DNA of 64,000 bases from JBKEAJ01 sp047975005 (GTDB lineage Bacteria; Bacteroidota; Bacteroidia; Bacteroidales; Prolixibacteraceae): assembly GCA_047975005.1 (NCBI GenBank), contig JBKECW010000069.1, positions 1-64,000 of the forward strand, written 5' to 3'. The notes beneath the pieces were generated by a model. It saw only the letters and a list, made by a program, of their open reading frames with translations, was not told the origin of the DNA and ran no database searches. Position 1 is the stretch's first letter. The number at the start of each line of letters is the position of its first letter. The position numbers and the translations under genes are program-made. Below, in pieces: positions 16,618-25,680 of this stretch.

Positions 16618-18882
16618 ATGAATAATAAGGCCGCAATATTACTTTTAAGGGATGCTGTTTGCCTCCCTGAGACGATGTTTCCGATAGGTATTGGCAGAGA
16701 ATCTACTCTAAAAATGCTCCAAGAAGCAAGTATAAAAAATCTATCTATCGTTGCAGCAGCTCAAAAAGATGCTTCTGTACAAGCCCCTCAAGAAGGCGAT
16801 TTTTATAAGATTGGTACACTTATTAAGGTTATAGACATAAACACTGAGAAGGATGGAGCAACTGCTCTAATCAAAGGAGAGAGACGGGTTAGACTTACAG
16901 ATATAGTACAGAGTTCTCCGTATTTTATTTACGAGATAGAATCTCACAAATACGAAGCAGTCAAAGACAACAATGAGTTTGACAACAATATCAACGAAAT
17001 AAGAGATTTGTTGCACGCTATTATCCCAAACAACAAGGTTACCAACCTTGCAGCGACTCCAGCAATAATAAATATTGCCATCGGCGCACTAAAGATATCA
17101 ACGGTCGACAAACAAAGTCTATTTGAACTGCCTACCTTAGAAGAATGTGCCCAAAAAGTAAGAATATTACTGGAAGAACAAGTCCTGCAGAAAGGATTAC
17201 AAAAAGAAATCGAGGGCAAGGTAAGAAGTCAGATTGACGAAGAACAACGAAAGTTTTTACTACACAAACAATTAAAATCTATACAAGACGAACTTGGCGA
17301 GAACAACGGAACAGAAATCAACTCTTTGGTAGATAAAAGTAAAGACAAGAATTGGGACACGTATGTAAAAAACCACTTTGACAAAGAGATCTCAAAGGTA
17401 AAGCGAATGAACCCTTCTACCCCTGAGTACTCTGTACAGATCAATTATCTTCAAACATTGGTAGATTTGCCATGGAATTCGATAACGACCGATGTATTGA
17501 ACATGCAACTTGCAGAAGAAGAGTTAGACAAGAAGCATTATGGACTACAAAAGGTAAAAGAGCGTATTCTTGAGTACCTATCTGTGTTAAAACTAAAAAA
17601 CGACCTAAAATCGCCTATACTCTGCTTATACGGTCCACCAGGAGTTGGAAAAACATCACTTGGACGAAGTATTGCCAATGCAATAGGTCGTAAATATGTA
17701 AGAATGAGTCTAGGCGGAGTTGACGATGAGTCAGAGATAAGGGGACATAGAAAAACTTATATAGGGGCAATGCCGGGACGAGTAATTCAAAATATAAAAA
17801 AAGCAAACAGCTCAAATCCTGTATTTGTACTAGATGAGATTGATAAACTGACAAGACATCCACACGGAGATCCATCATCAGCTTTACTAGAGGTTTTAGA
17901 CCCAGAGCAAAATTCAGAATTTCATGACAACTTTCTTGAAATTAACTACGATCTATCGAAGGTTATTTTTATTGCTACAGCAAATAGCGTCAGCGATATA
18001 CCGGGACCACTACGAGACAGAATGGAACTTATAGAAGTGCCGGGATACACTACCTACGAAAAAACAAAAATTGCGAAGGAGCATATATGGAGACAAGTAC
18101 TTCGTAATCACGGCGTGAACGACAACATAGAAGTTTCGGACAAGACACTTGCCTATGTGATAGAGTCTTACACGAGAGAGTCTGGAGTAAGAGCCTTAAA
18201 AAATCAGCTTGCCAAAATTGCCCGAAAGATTGCAACGAGGGTGGCATATGGAAAAGAAGTAAAACTATCAGTGTCAACAGAAGACATAAAAGACTTTCTC
18301 GGCACTCCTGTTTTCTCAAAGGACGAGGTTATAAAAAATAATATCCCCGGTATCGTTAGGGGGCTTGCATGGACTCCGTTCGGTGGCGAAGTGTTGTTTA
18401 TCGAGTCTGTAAAAAGCAAGGGCAAAGGCAATATTAAAATCACCGGCAATGTCGGCGATGTAATGAAAGAGTCTGCACTGATTGCTTTTGAAATAGTAAA
18501 AAGCAAATACGAACTTTTGGGCATAGATTCCAATATTATTAGCAATAATGATATCTTTATTCACGTTCCTCAAGGAGCGATCCCCAAGGATGGCCCTTCT
18601 GCTGGAATTGCAATGGTAACTGCAATAGCATCGACTTTTACAGGAAAAACTATGAAACAAGGTGTTGCTATGACTGGCGAGGTGTCTCTTACAGGAAATG
18701 TACTACCTGTGGGAGGAATAAAAGAAAAGGTATTAGCGGCAAAAAGAGTTGGTGTCGAAGACATAATAATACCAGATCGCAATAGGAAGGACATAGATGA
18801 GCTAGACACTCATTACATAGAGGGGCTAAATTTCCACTATGTCTCTGACATTGACACGGTAATAAGACTGGCGTTATTGTAA
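16618..18882 (+). CDS. lon: ATP-dependent protease Lon
   Basis: A 754-residue cytoplasmic AAA+ serine protease that degrades damaged and regulatory proteins. A substrate-binding N-domain spans about 1-195 and begins at LLLRDAVCLPETMFPIGIGRE. The ATPase has Walker A GPPGVGKT at 339-346 and Walker B VFVLDEIDK. The protease domain has catalytic Ser661 in PKDGPSAG and Lys704 in GGIKEKVL, 43 residues apart as in E. coli Lon. I chose ATG 16618 over an in-frame TTG at 16579 because that TTG fits a promoter element. The protein lacks the N-terminal extension seen in many Bacteroides Lon proteins. It has its own terminator and is monocistronic. Confidence 0.95.
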   Translation: MNNKAAILLLRDAVCLPETMFPIGIGRESTLKMLQEASIKNLSIVAAAQKDASVQAPQEGDFYKIGTLIKVIDINTEKDGATALIKGERRVRLTDIVQSSPYFIYEIESHKYEAVKDNNEFDNNINEIRDLLHAIIPNNKVTNLAATPAIINIAIGALKISTVDKQSLFELPTLEECAQKVRILLEEQVLQKGLQKEIEGKVRSQIDEEQRKFLLHKQLKSIQDELGENNGTEINSLVDKSKDKNWDTYVKNHFDKEISKVKRMNPSTPEYSVQINYLQTLVDLPWNSITTDVLNMQLAEEELDKKHYGLQKVKERILEYLSVLKLKNDLKSPILCLYGPPGVGKTSLGRSIANAIGRKYVRMSLGGVDDESEIRGHRKTYIGAMPGRVIQNIKKANSSNPVFVLDEIDKLTRHPHGDPSSALLEVLDPEQNSEFHDNFLEINYDLSKVIFIATANSVSDIPGPLRDRMELIEVPGYTTYEKTKIAKEHIWRQVLRNHGVNDNIEVSDKTLAYVIESYTRESGVRALKNQLAKIARKIATRVAYGKEVKLSVSTEDIKDFLGTPVFSKDEVIKNNIPGIVRGLAWTPFGGEVLFIESVKSKGKGNIKITGNVGDVMKESALIAFEIVKSKYELLGIDSNIISNNDIFIHVPQGAIPKDGPSAGIAMVTAIASTFTGKTMKQGVAMTGEVSLTGNVLPVGGIKEKVLAAKRVGVEDIIIPDRNRKDIDELDTHYIEGLNFHYVSDIDTVIRLALL

Positions 18883-18900
18883 AAGAAAGTTCAAGTAAAA

Positions 18901-18946
18901 AGAGGAGGCATGCCAACATATAGTTGTATGCCTCCTCTTTTTTTTT
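18901..18946. terminator. Bidirectional terminator between lon and the TlpA-like gene
   Basis: A perfect 11-bp stem (AGAGGAGGCAT with ATGCCTCCTCT) is followed by nine T on the plus strand. On the complement the stem is followed by TTTTACTTG, so it can also end the convergent minus-strand gene. Confidence 0.93.
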
Positions 18947-19005
18947 GATGCCCTCCCTGGGCTATAAACCGTTATATTTTTATAGGTTCGTAGGAATAAA
19001 TATTA

Positions 19006-19533
19006 CTACCTCTCTACATGCTTTTCTAAAAAGCTCGTCAGCATATCACCTTTAAGGTTCTTTGCAACGATAACACCATTCTGGTCTACTAAAAAATTAC
19101 ATGGTATAGACCTTACTCCATAAACATTTGCCCACACTGAAGTCCAGCCTTGCAAATCGCTTACTTGTCCGGGCCATGACATATCCATCGACTGTACCCC
19201 TTGCGACCAAGCAGCTTGGTTTTTATCTAACGACACACTAAAGATTTTAAGATTGCCACCCCCTATAAACGTTTGATCCTTAAATTGATTATAAACGCCA
19301 ACAATACGTGGACGATCCTGCTTGCAAGGCCCACACCACGATGCCCAAAAATCTATTAGCACATAATTGCCTTTGTAGTCTGATAGGTTAATAGAATTTC
19401 CGGAAAGAGATTTCTCTCTTATCTCTGGTGCTTTGTCCCCTATGTTTATACCTGTATTCTGTGCAACAAGGGTATTAATATTGCTAAATAATAATGCACA
19501 AAATAGCATGTAATAGAATTTCTTCGTTCTCAT
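19006..19533 (-). CDS. Secreted TlpA-like thioredoxin-fold protein
   Basis: A 175-residue exported redox protein. Residues 1-25 are a signal peptide ending in LVAQ. The thioredoxin fold follows with active site WCGPC (Cys67, Cys70), the AhpC/TSA-type start GDKAPEIREKSLSG, and a cis-proline loop SIPCNFLVDQNG near residue 145. TlpA/ResA-type proteins usually reduce periplasmic disulfides, for example in cytochrome c maturation. No cytochrome genes are nearby, so the substrate is open. It ends at the terminator shared with lon. DUF4290 lies 47 nt upstream on the same strand. Confidence 0.88.
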   Translation of the reverse strand: MRTKKFYYMLFCALLFSNINTLVAQNTGINIGDKAPEIREKSLSGNSINLSDYKGNYVLIDFWASWCGPCKQDRPRIVGVYNQFKDQTFIGGGNLKIFSVSLDKNQAAWSQGVQSMDMSWPGQVSDLQGWTSVWANVYGVRSIPCNFLVDQNGVIVAKNLKGDMLTSFLEKHVER

Positions 19534-19580
19534 AACTATTTATTTAAATAAGTAATAGAACAGCCCCCACAGCGGTAAAG

Positions 19581-20216
19581 CTACTTATTTTTACCATTTT
19601 TTCTTTTATTACCTACATTGCGTTTTTTGTTCTGTTGATGCAACAGTTGTTTCTGCTTCTCGTGCTGTTGTTGTTGTTGAGCAAAATCTGGAAACTTTAA
19701 GCCTTCAACATCCAACCTCCCCTCTGACATTTCTTTCATGTCTCCCCATATCGTAGCATCGACAACAGTGTCCTTGTTCCAACAAACATGCTGCCACTTC
19801 ATGTAGCTTGCCATATTCTCACTAAGAGTCTTGCGCGCATCTTCGTCTTTATTGTCAGATATTTTTGATATAAATTTCTGTGTAAGATTTCCATAATGTC
19901 TATATCTGAGACGATTTTGATTATAAGGAATTTTATTAGGTTTGCTATCTAAAACATCGGGCTGTGGCATAGGATACGGAGAATCAATATCTAAATCAAA
20001 TTCTGCCATTATCAATAAATGATCCCACAGCTTGTGCGTAAAGTCAGGTATGTCTCTTAGATGAGGAAACATATTCCCCATCACGTCTATTATGGTAGCG
20101 GTAGCTTCGTTACGTAACTCCTTTGTTGGCAGAGTCTTTGCATAGTCTACCATTATTTGTACATTTCTCCCATACTCGGGAAGAACAAGGCTTTTTCTTT
20201 TTGAATTGTAATCCAT
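19581..20216 (-). CDS. DUF4290 family protein
   Basis: A 211-residue Bacteroidota-specific protein without signal or membrane segment. The N-terminal part (LPEYGRNVQIMVDYAKTLPTKELR and DFTHKLWDHLLIMAEFDLDIDSPYP) is the conserved core of DUF4290. From about residue 183 the tail is low-complexity, rich in Gln, Lys, Asn and Arg (QQQQHEKQKQLLHQQNKKR), and probably disordered and possibly nucleic-acid binding; that is inference. The molecular function is unknown. In many Bacteroidales this gene sits beside murA or other housekeeping genes, which is not the case here. Confidence 0.88.
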   Translation of the reverse strand: MDYNSKRKSLVLPEYGRNVQIMVDYAKTLPTKELRNEATATIIDVMGNMFPHLRDIPDFTHKLWDHLLIMAEFDLDIDSPYPMPQPDVLDSKPNKIPYNQNRLRYRHYGNLTQKFISKISDNKDEDARKTLSENMASYMKWQHVCWNKDTVVDATIWGDMKEMSEGRLDVEGLKFPDFAQQQQQHEKQKQLLHQQNKKRNVGNKRKNGKNK

Positions 20217-20286
20217 TCCAACTATGTTTTATGCAAATATACAACATTTTCAGCACATTATAAATTTGCATTGGTCATCATAACCG

Positions 20287-21393
20287 TTAAAACTTCAATA
20301 TCAAATTCTTACGAGCCATTACATGAGCTAGCAGAACAAATAGAGATGTATATGTTAATGCGAACATTAAGGAGCCGAATTTGTCGCCCAGATGTACAAA
20401 TATATTGGAGTATATATAAGCGTGCAGAGATATATCCCCTACTTTTATAATACTCATAAGTTTGGCAAATATCCCACTTAATACAAATATTATCATAGGG
20501 TTGTATCCTACTGTCTTAAATACATTAAGGAGTTTTGTAGCAGAGTTGTTCTTTTCGCAGATCCATAGAACAATGGCGTATATTAACAATGACCAACCAC
20601 CGGCGTATAAAACATACGAGCTTGTCCATATCGGCTTGTTTATAGGAAGAACAAAGCACCAAACATATCCTAATGCCATCAATACGCCACCTATAACAAA
20701 GCACTTTGCAACTGTCATCTCTCTATTGTCATTATAATAAGTTGCTATATACTTGCTTGAGATATAACCTATCATCACAGTAGCTATCGACGGCAAGGTA
20801 CTTAATATTCCTTCCGGATCGAATGGTATTCCATATCCTTTGTACAGATGTGAGGCTCCAAATATCAGCCTGTCTATACGTCCCACGACATTGTATTCTA
20901 AAGAATAGGGATGTGTTGCTGCACCAAAGTACAAAATAGCCCAGTAGCCAAACAGAATGACAAGTATAGTAATGATAATTCTCGTATAGCTACGCAACAG
21001 TAATATCAGTATTGACGCAAAGAAATACGCTAAAGCGATTCTTTGTAATACTCCCATTATCCGCAAATCTTCAATATGCTTATTGTAGAATGGAAAATAG
21101 TTTAGAAATAAGCCCATTCCAAAAATCAACAATGTGCGCACTAGTATTTTTTTAAAGGACTGAGTATTAAATGTATAATCAAATTTCTTAAAGGCAAAGA
21201 AACAGGAAGCTCCTACAATAAACAAGAAGGTTGGAAATACTAAGTCGGTGGGAGTAAAACCATGCCACTCTGCATGACGCAAAGGAGCGTAAATATGTGC
21301 CCAAGAACCAGGATTGTTGACAATAATCATAAAAACTATCGTAAGACCTCGCAAAATATCTAGCGCCTCAAATCTTTTTTTCGTTGTTTCCAT
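20287..21393 (-). CDS. Multi-pass membrane acyltransferase-like protein (DUF5009/HGSNAT-type)
   Basis: A 368-residue protein with about ten predicted transmembrane helices. It begins with a basic segment and RFEALDILRGLTIVFMIIVNN, followed by WHGFTPTDLVFPTFLFIVGAS, the conserved start of the family that includes human heparan-alpha-glucosaminide N-acetyltransferase. That enzyme moves acetyl groups across the membrane onto amino sugars. In Bacteroidota such genes are often tied to glycan use, but no carbohydrate genes lie nearby, so the acceptor is unknown. ribH is 52 nt upstream on the same strand. Confidence 0.82.
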   Translation of the reverse strand: METTKKRFEALDILRGLTIVFMIIVNNPGSWAHIYAPLRHAEWHGFTPTDLVFPTFLFIVGASCFFAFKKFDYTFNTQSFKKILVRTLLIFGMGLFLNYFPFYNKHIEDLRIMGVLQRIALAYFFASILILLLRSYTRIIITILVILFGYWAILYFGAATHPYSLEYNVVGRIDRLIFGASHLYKGYGIPFDPEGILSTLPSIATVMIGYISSKYIATYYNDNREMTVAKCFVIGGVLMALGYVWCFVLPINKPIWTSSYVLYAGGWSLLIYAIVLWICEKNNSATKLLNVFKTVGYNPMIIFVLSGIFAKLMSIIKVGDISLHAYIYSNIFVHLGDKFGSLMFALTYTSLFVLLAHVMARKNLILKF

Positions 21394-21445
21394 TTCTATA
21401 ATTACTATGGTATTTAGATATCAATATACTTGTGTGAGACTTCAA

Positions 21446-21916
21446 CTAAAATGCCATCATTTTTAACAATGTTACGGCAGCTTCATCTCCCTTATTGCCA
21501 TGTACTCCTCCTGCTCTGTCAAGAGCTTGCTGATCGTTGTCGGTGGTTAATACTCCGTATATTATTGGTATTCTCCCTTCTGCATTTAATTGAGTTATAC
21601 CTTGGGTTACGCCTTGACAAACGTACTCAAAATGCGGTGTGCCTCCTCTTACAACACAGCCTATTACAATAATGCCGTCTACTCCACCCCGTTCTAGTAC
21701 AACCTTTGCACCAAAGGTTAACTCAAATGTACCGGGGACAAATTTTATGTCAATGTTTTGTTCGTCTACACCATGTTTAACTAGAATATTCTTTGCTCCG
21801 TCAAGCATTGCTCCCGTAACATCAAAATTCCATTCTGAGACTACTATTGCCACTCGTTTGCCATCTCCTGATGGAACCTTATCTATATCGTACTTCGATA
21901 AATCTGTAGTTGCCAT
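21446..21916 (-). CDS. ribH: 6,7-dimethyl-8-ribityllumazine synthase
   Basis: A 156-residue enzyme for the penultimate step of riboflavin synthesis. Family marks include VAIVVSEWNFDVTGAML near the N-terminus, VPGTFELTFGAKVV, the nucleotide-binding IVIGCVVRGGTPHFEYVCQG, IIYGVLTTDNDQQALDRAG and the C-terminal GNKGDEAAVTLLKM. Length is normal. It stands alone, away from other rib genes, as is common in Bacteroidales. No FMN riboswitch is visible upstream. Confidence 0.96.
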   Translation of the reverse strand: MATTDLSKYDIDKVPSGDGKRVAIVVSEWNFDVTGAMLDGAKNILVKHGVDEQNIDIKFVPGTFELTFGAKVVLERGGVDGIIVIGCVVRGGTPHFEYVCQGVTQGITQLNAEGRIPIIYGVLTTDNDQQALDRAGGVHGNKGDEAAVTLLKMMAF

Positions 21917-22388
21917 AAACTAAATTTTCCACTAAGAAAGGTATTTTTTCGGAGAAAAAAAAGATATATACACGACAGAGTTATCCATAAGTCCCTTTTG
22001 TCTGCAGTTTTAGTTTTTTTCTACTTTATTTTGCTGTTTTTGTTGCTTTGGCATCCCCTCAAACGCAGGTGCAGGGAGGGGAATGAGACAATAAACCTAA
22101 ATAAACAGCCATAGTCCATACCAAGCATAGGATAAGAGCGGATTGGCATATTGTTGACAAGTTTCTCTTTGGGATACACTATATATTGGATTTTAGACAA
22201 TAGACTAACAGCCGAGTCGGAGCAGGGACAGTTAAAGAATGGCACACTTTCAGGGCTCGGGTTCTGTATGGGAGATTTTATTGTGTTATAATCCTGACAC
22301 CTCTTCAAAGTTAAGACGCTATAAACAAACAGCCCTATCCATAATGGAAAGGGCTGCCGTTTGCTTGTATACCAGTATTGCTTGATTA
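21917..22388. other. Intergenic stretch between ribH and the S9 peptidase gene
   Basis: The stretch contains the terminator of the S9 peptidase gene (22322-22355), a short inverted repeat around CCCCTC and GAGGGG near 22057-22083, and a segment TTAGACAATAGACTAACA near 22193-22210 that resembles part of the dispersed repeat at 62924-63019. The open frame through it overlaps the terminator and looks non-coding. Confidence 0.6.
22322..22355 (-). terminator. Intrinsic terminator of the S9 peptidase gene
   Basis: On the minus strand AGCCCTTTCCA pairs with TGGATAGGGCT across a 3-nt loop (one mismatch) and is followed by GTTTGTTT. It begins 33 nt after the stop codon. Confidence 0.85.
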
Positions 22389-24542
22389 TCACTTAAGCCA
22401 CTCATCTAGCCAGTCGAAAAATACTCGATGCCAAAGTATTCCATTTTGAGGTTCCAACACCCAATGACACTCGTCGGGGAAGTACAAGAATTTTGCTGGG
22501 ATTCCTTGCATAACTGCACTGTTAAAGGCTCCCATTCCCTGTGTATAAGGTATTCTAAAATCTTTATCTCCATGTATCACCAATATCGGAGCTTTCCAGT
22601 TTTGTACAAATTTATGAGGTGATGCATCATACGAGCGCTGAGCCACGTCATTGTCTTTATCCCAATATGCTCCACCTAGATCCCAATTTGGGAACCACAT
22701 CTCTTCGGTAGTAGCGTACATTTGTTCAAAGTTGAACATTCCGCAATGCGATATAAGGGCTTTGAATTTATCCGGGTATTGTCCGGCTAGATAGAAGACT
22801 GAATATCCACCATAACTTGCTCCCACTGCACCCAATCTATTTTCATCAACATAATCCTCTTTTGCAACATCATCTATTGCTGATATGTAGTCTTTGATAT
22901 TCTGCCCTCCATAGTCTTTGCTAATTTGCTCTAACCATTCCATGCCAAATCCCGGCAAGCCTCGTCTATTCGGAGCGACAACGATATATCCATTTGCTGC
23001 CATCAGCTGAAAGTTCCACCGATAAGACCAATTTTGACTGATTGTGCCTTGTGGTCCACCCTGACAATACAGCAGAGCCGGATATTTCTTATTCGGATCG
23101 AAGTCGGGAGGATATACTACCCATACTTGCATGTCTTTTCCGTCGGTTGTTTTGACAATACGTTCTTTCACGTCTCCCATTTTCAACTGGCTCAGCAAAC
23201 TGGCATTTATCTGAGATACATTTTTTGCTTCGCCGCTATTTTTGTCTACCACAACAACCTCTGCAGGTTGAGACATAGACATTTTCAGTCCTACCAATTT
23301 CTCACCTGCGTCAAGCACCTGCTTGTAGTTATGCTTTCCATTGGTAAGTCTTTTTATGTTTGGATTGCCTATCAGAGCCCTTTCGTCATCAGCACATTCA
23401 ATTATTTCATTTTCGTGATCTGCTGTATCATTCACCGAGACATTAAAAATCTCATCTGTTGCCTTTATGTCAGCTATTGCATACACTGATTTATTATCGG
23501 CAGCCCAAGATATTCCTCCGTATGTAAGCTCTGATTGGGCAGTGCGGTCAGACTTCGCACCAGTACTTAGATTTTTCACAAAGATGCGACTTCTGTCCGA
23601 TTCGTATCCATCTCGTTCCATGCTCTCCCAAGCAAGGAATACTCCATCGGACGAAAAAATCGGATTCATATCATAGCCCATCATGCCACTTGTTAGGTTG
23701 TCAAGGGCTCCACTTTCAGTATCATATATAAATATATCACTATTTGTAGATTCTGAATATTCTTTTCCTGTTTTTGCTTTTGTAGTGTATGCCAGTTGCT
23801 TGCCGTCTGTACTCCATGCTAATTGCTCTACTCCTCCAAATGGTAACATCGGACTGTCATACCTCTGCTTGTCCATTATATCTTTAAAGTTGGAGACACT
23901 CCCCGACTTGTAGTCTCCAATAAAAATATGGTTGTACTTGTAGTCATGCCAATCATTCCAATGCCTATACATTAAGTCATTTTCGATACGAGCATTTGCG
24001 TGGGGCAAATCTGGATACAAATCGTGAATATCTTTGTCTAGTTTTACTCTTTTAACGATAAACAGCTTATCCATTGTCGGTGCATATCCATATCCTGACA
24101 CACCTTCTTTTTCGGATGTAATTTGTTCTTTTTTTGTACCGTCCAGTGCCATTTCCCAAAGCTGTGGCACTCCCGAGGCTGCTGATATATATGTTATAGC
24201 TTCGCCGTCAGGACGCCAGTTTATAGAGCTCTCTTTCTCTCGACTGCTCGTAATTCGCTCTACTTCTTCAGACCCGATATTTAGCATATAAACATCACGA
24301 TACGATCTATTTTCCTCAATGTTGTAGTCCGTTACTGTATATAAGGCTTTTTTCTTGTCTGGCGACAATTTTAAATCTCCTACCCTTCCAAATTTCCACA
24401 ACAATTCGGGTGTCAACCTGTCTGACCCCAATTCTAATCCCCTATTTATTGAAGCTTGATCAAATATTTCATCTTGTATGCCTTTTATACAGGACACCAT
24501 TGACACCACCAAAATCAAAAGCTTGAAAAATCCCCTAGCCAT
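22389..24542 (-). CDS. S9 family peptidase lipoprotein (prolyl oligopeptidase / acylaminoacyl-peptidase type)
   Basis: A 717-residue exported serine peptidase. A short lipoprotein signal ends at the lipobox SMVSC (Cys17). The middle (about 40-430) is a WD/TolB-like beta-propeller with repeats such as LKLSPDKKKALYTV and IFSSDGVFLAWES that gates access to the active site. The C-terminal alpha/beta-hydrolase domain has the catalytic triad Ser576 (GASYGG), Asp661 (HGDKDFR) and His693 (DECHW). The family cleaves short peptides, often after proline or from acylated N-termini. Such enzymes are common in peptide-using Bacteroidales. It is monocistronic with its own terminator; TACATTTG at 24588-24595 (complement) may be its -7 box. 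Confidence 0.93.
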   Translation of the reverse strand: MARGFFKLLILVVSMVSCIKGIQDEIFDQASINRGLELGSDRLTPELLWKFGRVGDLKLSPDKKKALYTVTDYNIEENRSYRDVYMLNIGSEEVERITSSREKESSINWRPDGEAITYISAASGVPQLWEMALDGTKKEQITSEKEGVSGYGYAPTMDKLFIVKRVKLDKDIHDLYPDLPHANARIENDLMYRHWNDWHDYKYNHIFIGDYKSGSVSNFKDIMDKQRYDSPMLPFGGVEQLAWSTDGKQLAYTTKAKTGKEYSESTNSDIFIYDTESGALDNLTSGMMGYDMNPIFSSDGVFLAWESMERDGYESDRSRIFVKNLSTGAKSDRTAQSELTYGGISWAADNKSVYAIADIKATDEIFNVSVNDTADHENEIIECADDERALIGNPNIKRLTNGKHNYKQVLDAGEKLVGLKMSMSQPAEVVVVDKNSGEAKNVSQINASLLSQLKMGDVKERIVKTTDGKDMQVWVVYPPDFDPNKKYPALLYCQGGPQGTISQNWSYRWNFQLMAANGYIVVAPNRRGLPGFGMEWLEQISKDYGGQNIKDYISAIDDVAKEDYVDENRLGAVGASYGGYSVFYLAGQYPDKFKALISHCGMFNFEQMYATTEEMWFPNWDLGGAYWDKDNDVAQRSYDASPHKFVQNWKAPILVIHGDKDFRIPYTQGMGAFNSAVMQGIPAKFLYFPDECHWVLEPQNGILWHRVFFDWLDEWLK

Positions 24543-24832
24543 TTTATATCTAAATAATATTATTTCTCTAATTCAAAAAACACGCTTCAAATGTAAGAAA
24601 TAAAATTATTATAAAAAAAGCACATCACCATTTTTTTTGCGTTTTTTATATAAACAGGCTATTAATAACTAATATACTTAGGAAGTACACCTATCTTTTG
24701 AAAACACCAATCTGCAATTTTTGTAAAAAAACAGAGCTTTTTTAGTATAAATTAAGACCACCTGTATCTTCGCGTATAAAATATACTCCACAAAAGTTTA
24801 TTGGTTGAAAGTCTAGATATTTTGATTTTTAG

Positions 24833-24840
24833 TATCTTTG
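24833..24840 (+). promoter_or_regulatory. -7 element upstream of the DUF4159 gene
   Basis: TATCTTTG fits the consensus. TTG at 24805-24807 is 25 nt upstream, somewhat further than usual. The resulting leader would be about 170 nt and would include the inverted-repeat element. Confidence 0.5.
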
Positions 24841-24884
24841 CAGAATCGTAGCTGAGAAGTGGTACAATCAGCCGTAAAATGGTT

Positions 24885-24974
24885 AATTAGTGCTTGTCCA
24901 TAATGTCTGGACTCTAATCATTGTTGTTTTGCGTGGCTTCTCAACGCATATAGCAGTCTTAGACAAGACTAATT
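24885..24974. repeat. 90-nt element with 13-bp inverted ends
   Basis: The left arm AATTAGTGCTTGTC (24885-24898) pairs with the right arm GACAAGACTAATT (24962-24974) with a single bulged G. It lies in the predicted 5' leader of the DUF4159 gene. Parts resemble 5972-6060. It could be a small non-autonomous mobile element or an RNA hairpin. Confidence 0.6.
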
Positions 24975-25014
24975 GTAGTTGTTTGTCGCTTATTAATTAT
25001 ATTACATATAACAG

Positions 25015-25680
25015 ATGCGAACAGAATTTTTGTATACATTTATCATCATATTTAGTTGTATCTACTTACAATCATTTTCACAGAACTCCTCCGTAAGATT
25101 TGGCTTGGTAAAATATAATGGAGGTGGCGACTGGTATGCTAACCCAACAGCTTTACCAAATCTGGCAACTTTTTGCAACGATAAAATAAAAAGTAATATT
25201 GAGATAGAGCCTGCCACTGTAGAACTTGCAAGTCCGCTGATATTTAACTACCCTATACTATTTATAACAGGGCATGGAAATATTATTTTGTCCTCTGAGG
25301 AGGTTTATAATTTACGGCAATATCTTGAGTCCGGTGGTTTTCTGCATATAGATGACAACTATGGGCTGGACAAGTACATCCGGAGGGAGATGAAAAAGGT
25401 TTTTCCGAACCAAGATTTCTCGGAAGTAGCACTGTCCCATCCCGTTTATCATCAGAAGTACGAGTTCGACAAAGGATTGCCAAAGATACACGAGCACGAC
25501 AACAAGCCACCTCAGGGCTTTGGTCTGTTCATTGATGGCAGGCTGGTGTGTTTTTACACATACGAATGCGACTTGGGCGATGGTTGGGAGGACTACTCGG
25601 TACACAAGGATCCTAACGACTTGCACGAGGCTGCGCTTAAGATGGGCGCCAATATTGTTTCTTACTCGTTTAGTTACTAG
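25015..25680 (+). CDS. Exported DUF4159 family protein
   Basis: A 221-residue protein with a signal peptide (about 1-22, ending SFSQ). The DUF4159 core follows: RFGLVKYNGGGDWYANP, PILFITGHGNIILSSEE, a GGFLHIDDNYG segment, and DLHEAALKMGANIVSYS at the end. The fold resembles class I glutamine amidotransferase-like domains, but the usual Cys nucleophile is not obvious (ITGHG in its place). Function is unknown. Its last 11 nt overlap the convergent thioredoxin gene. Confidence 0.87.
   Translation: MRTEFLYTFIIIFSCIYLQSFSQNSSVRFGLVKYNGGGDWYANPTALPNLATFCNDKIKSNIEIEPATVELASPLIFNYPILFITGHGNIILSSEEVYNLRQYLESGGFLHIDDNYGLDKYIRREMKKVFPNQDFSEVALSHPVYHQKYEFDKGLPKIHEHDNKPPQGFGLFIDGRLVCFYTYECDLGDGWEDYSVHKDPNDLHEAALKMGANIVSYSFSY

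Larger units (their letters stand above)
24543..25014. other. Divergent intergenic region with promoters and an inverted-repeat element
   Basis: It carries -7-like boxes for both flanking genes (complement of 24588-24595; 24833-24840 plus) and a 90-nt inverted-repeat element at 24885-24974. No coding sequence is apparent. Confidence 0.6.

Noticed and set aside
22021..22392. 123-residue minus-strand open frame between ribH and the S9 peptidase gene
   Set aside because: It overlaps the S9 stop codon, runs through that gene's terminator hairpin, has no domain or signal and contains repeat-like DNA, so it is probably non-coding.
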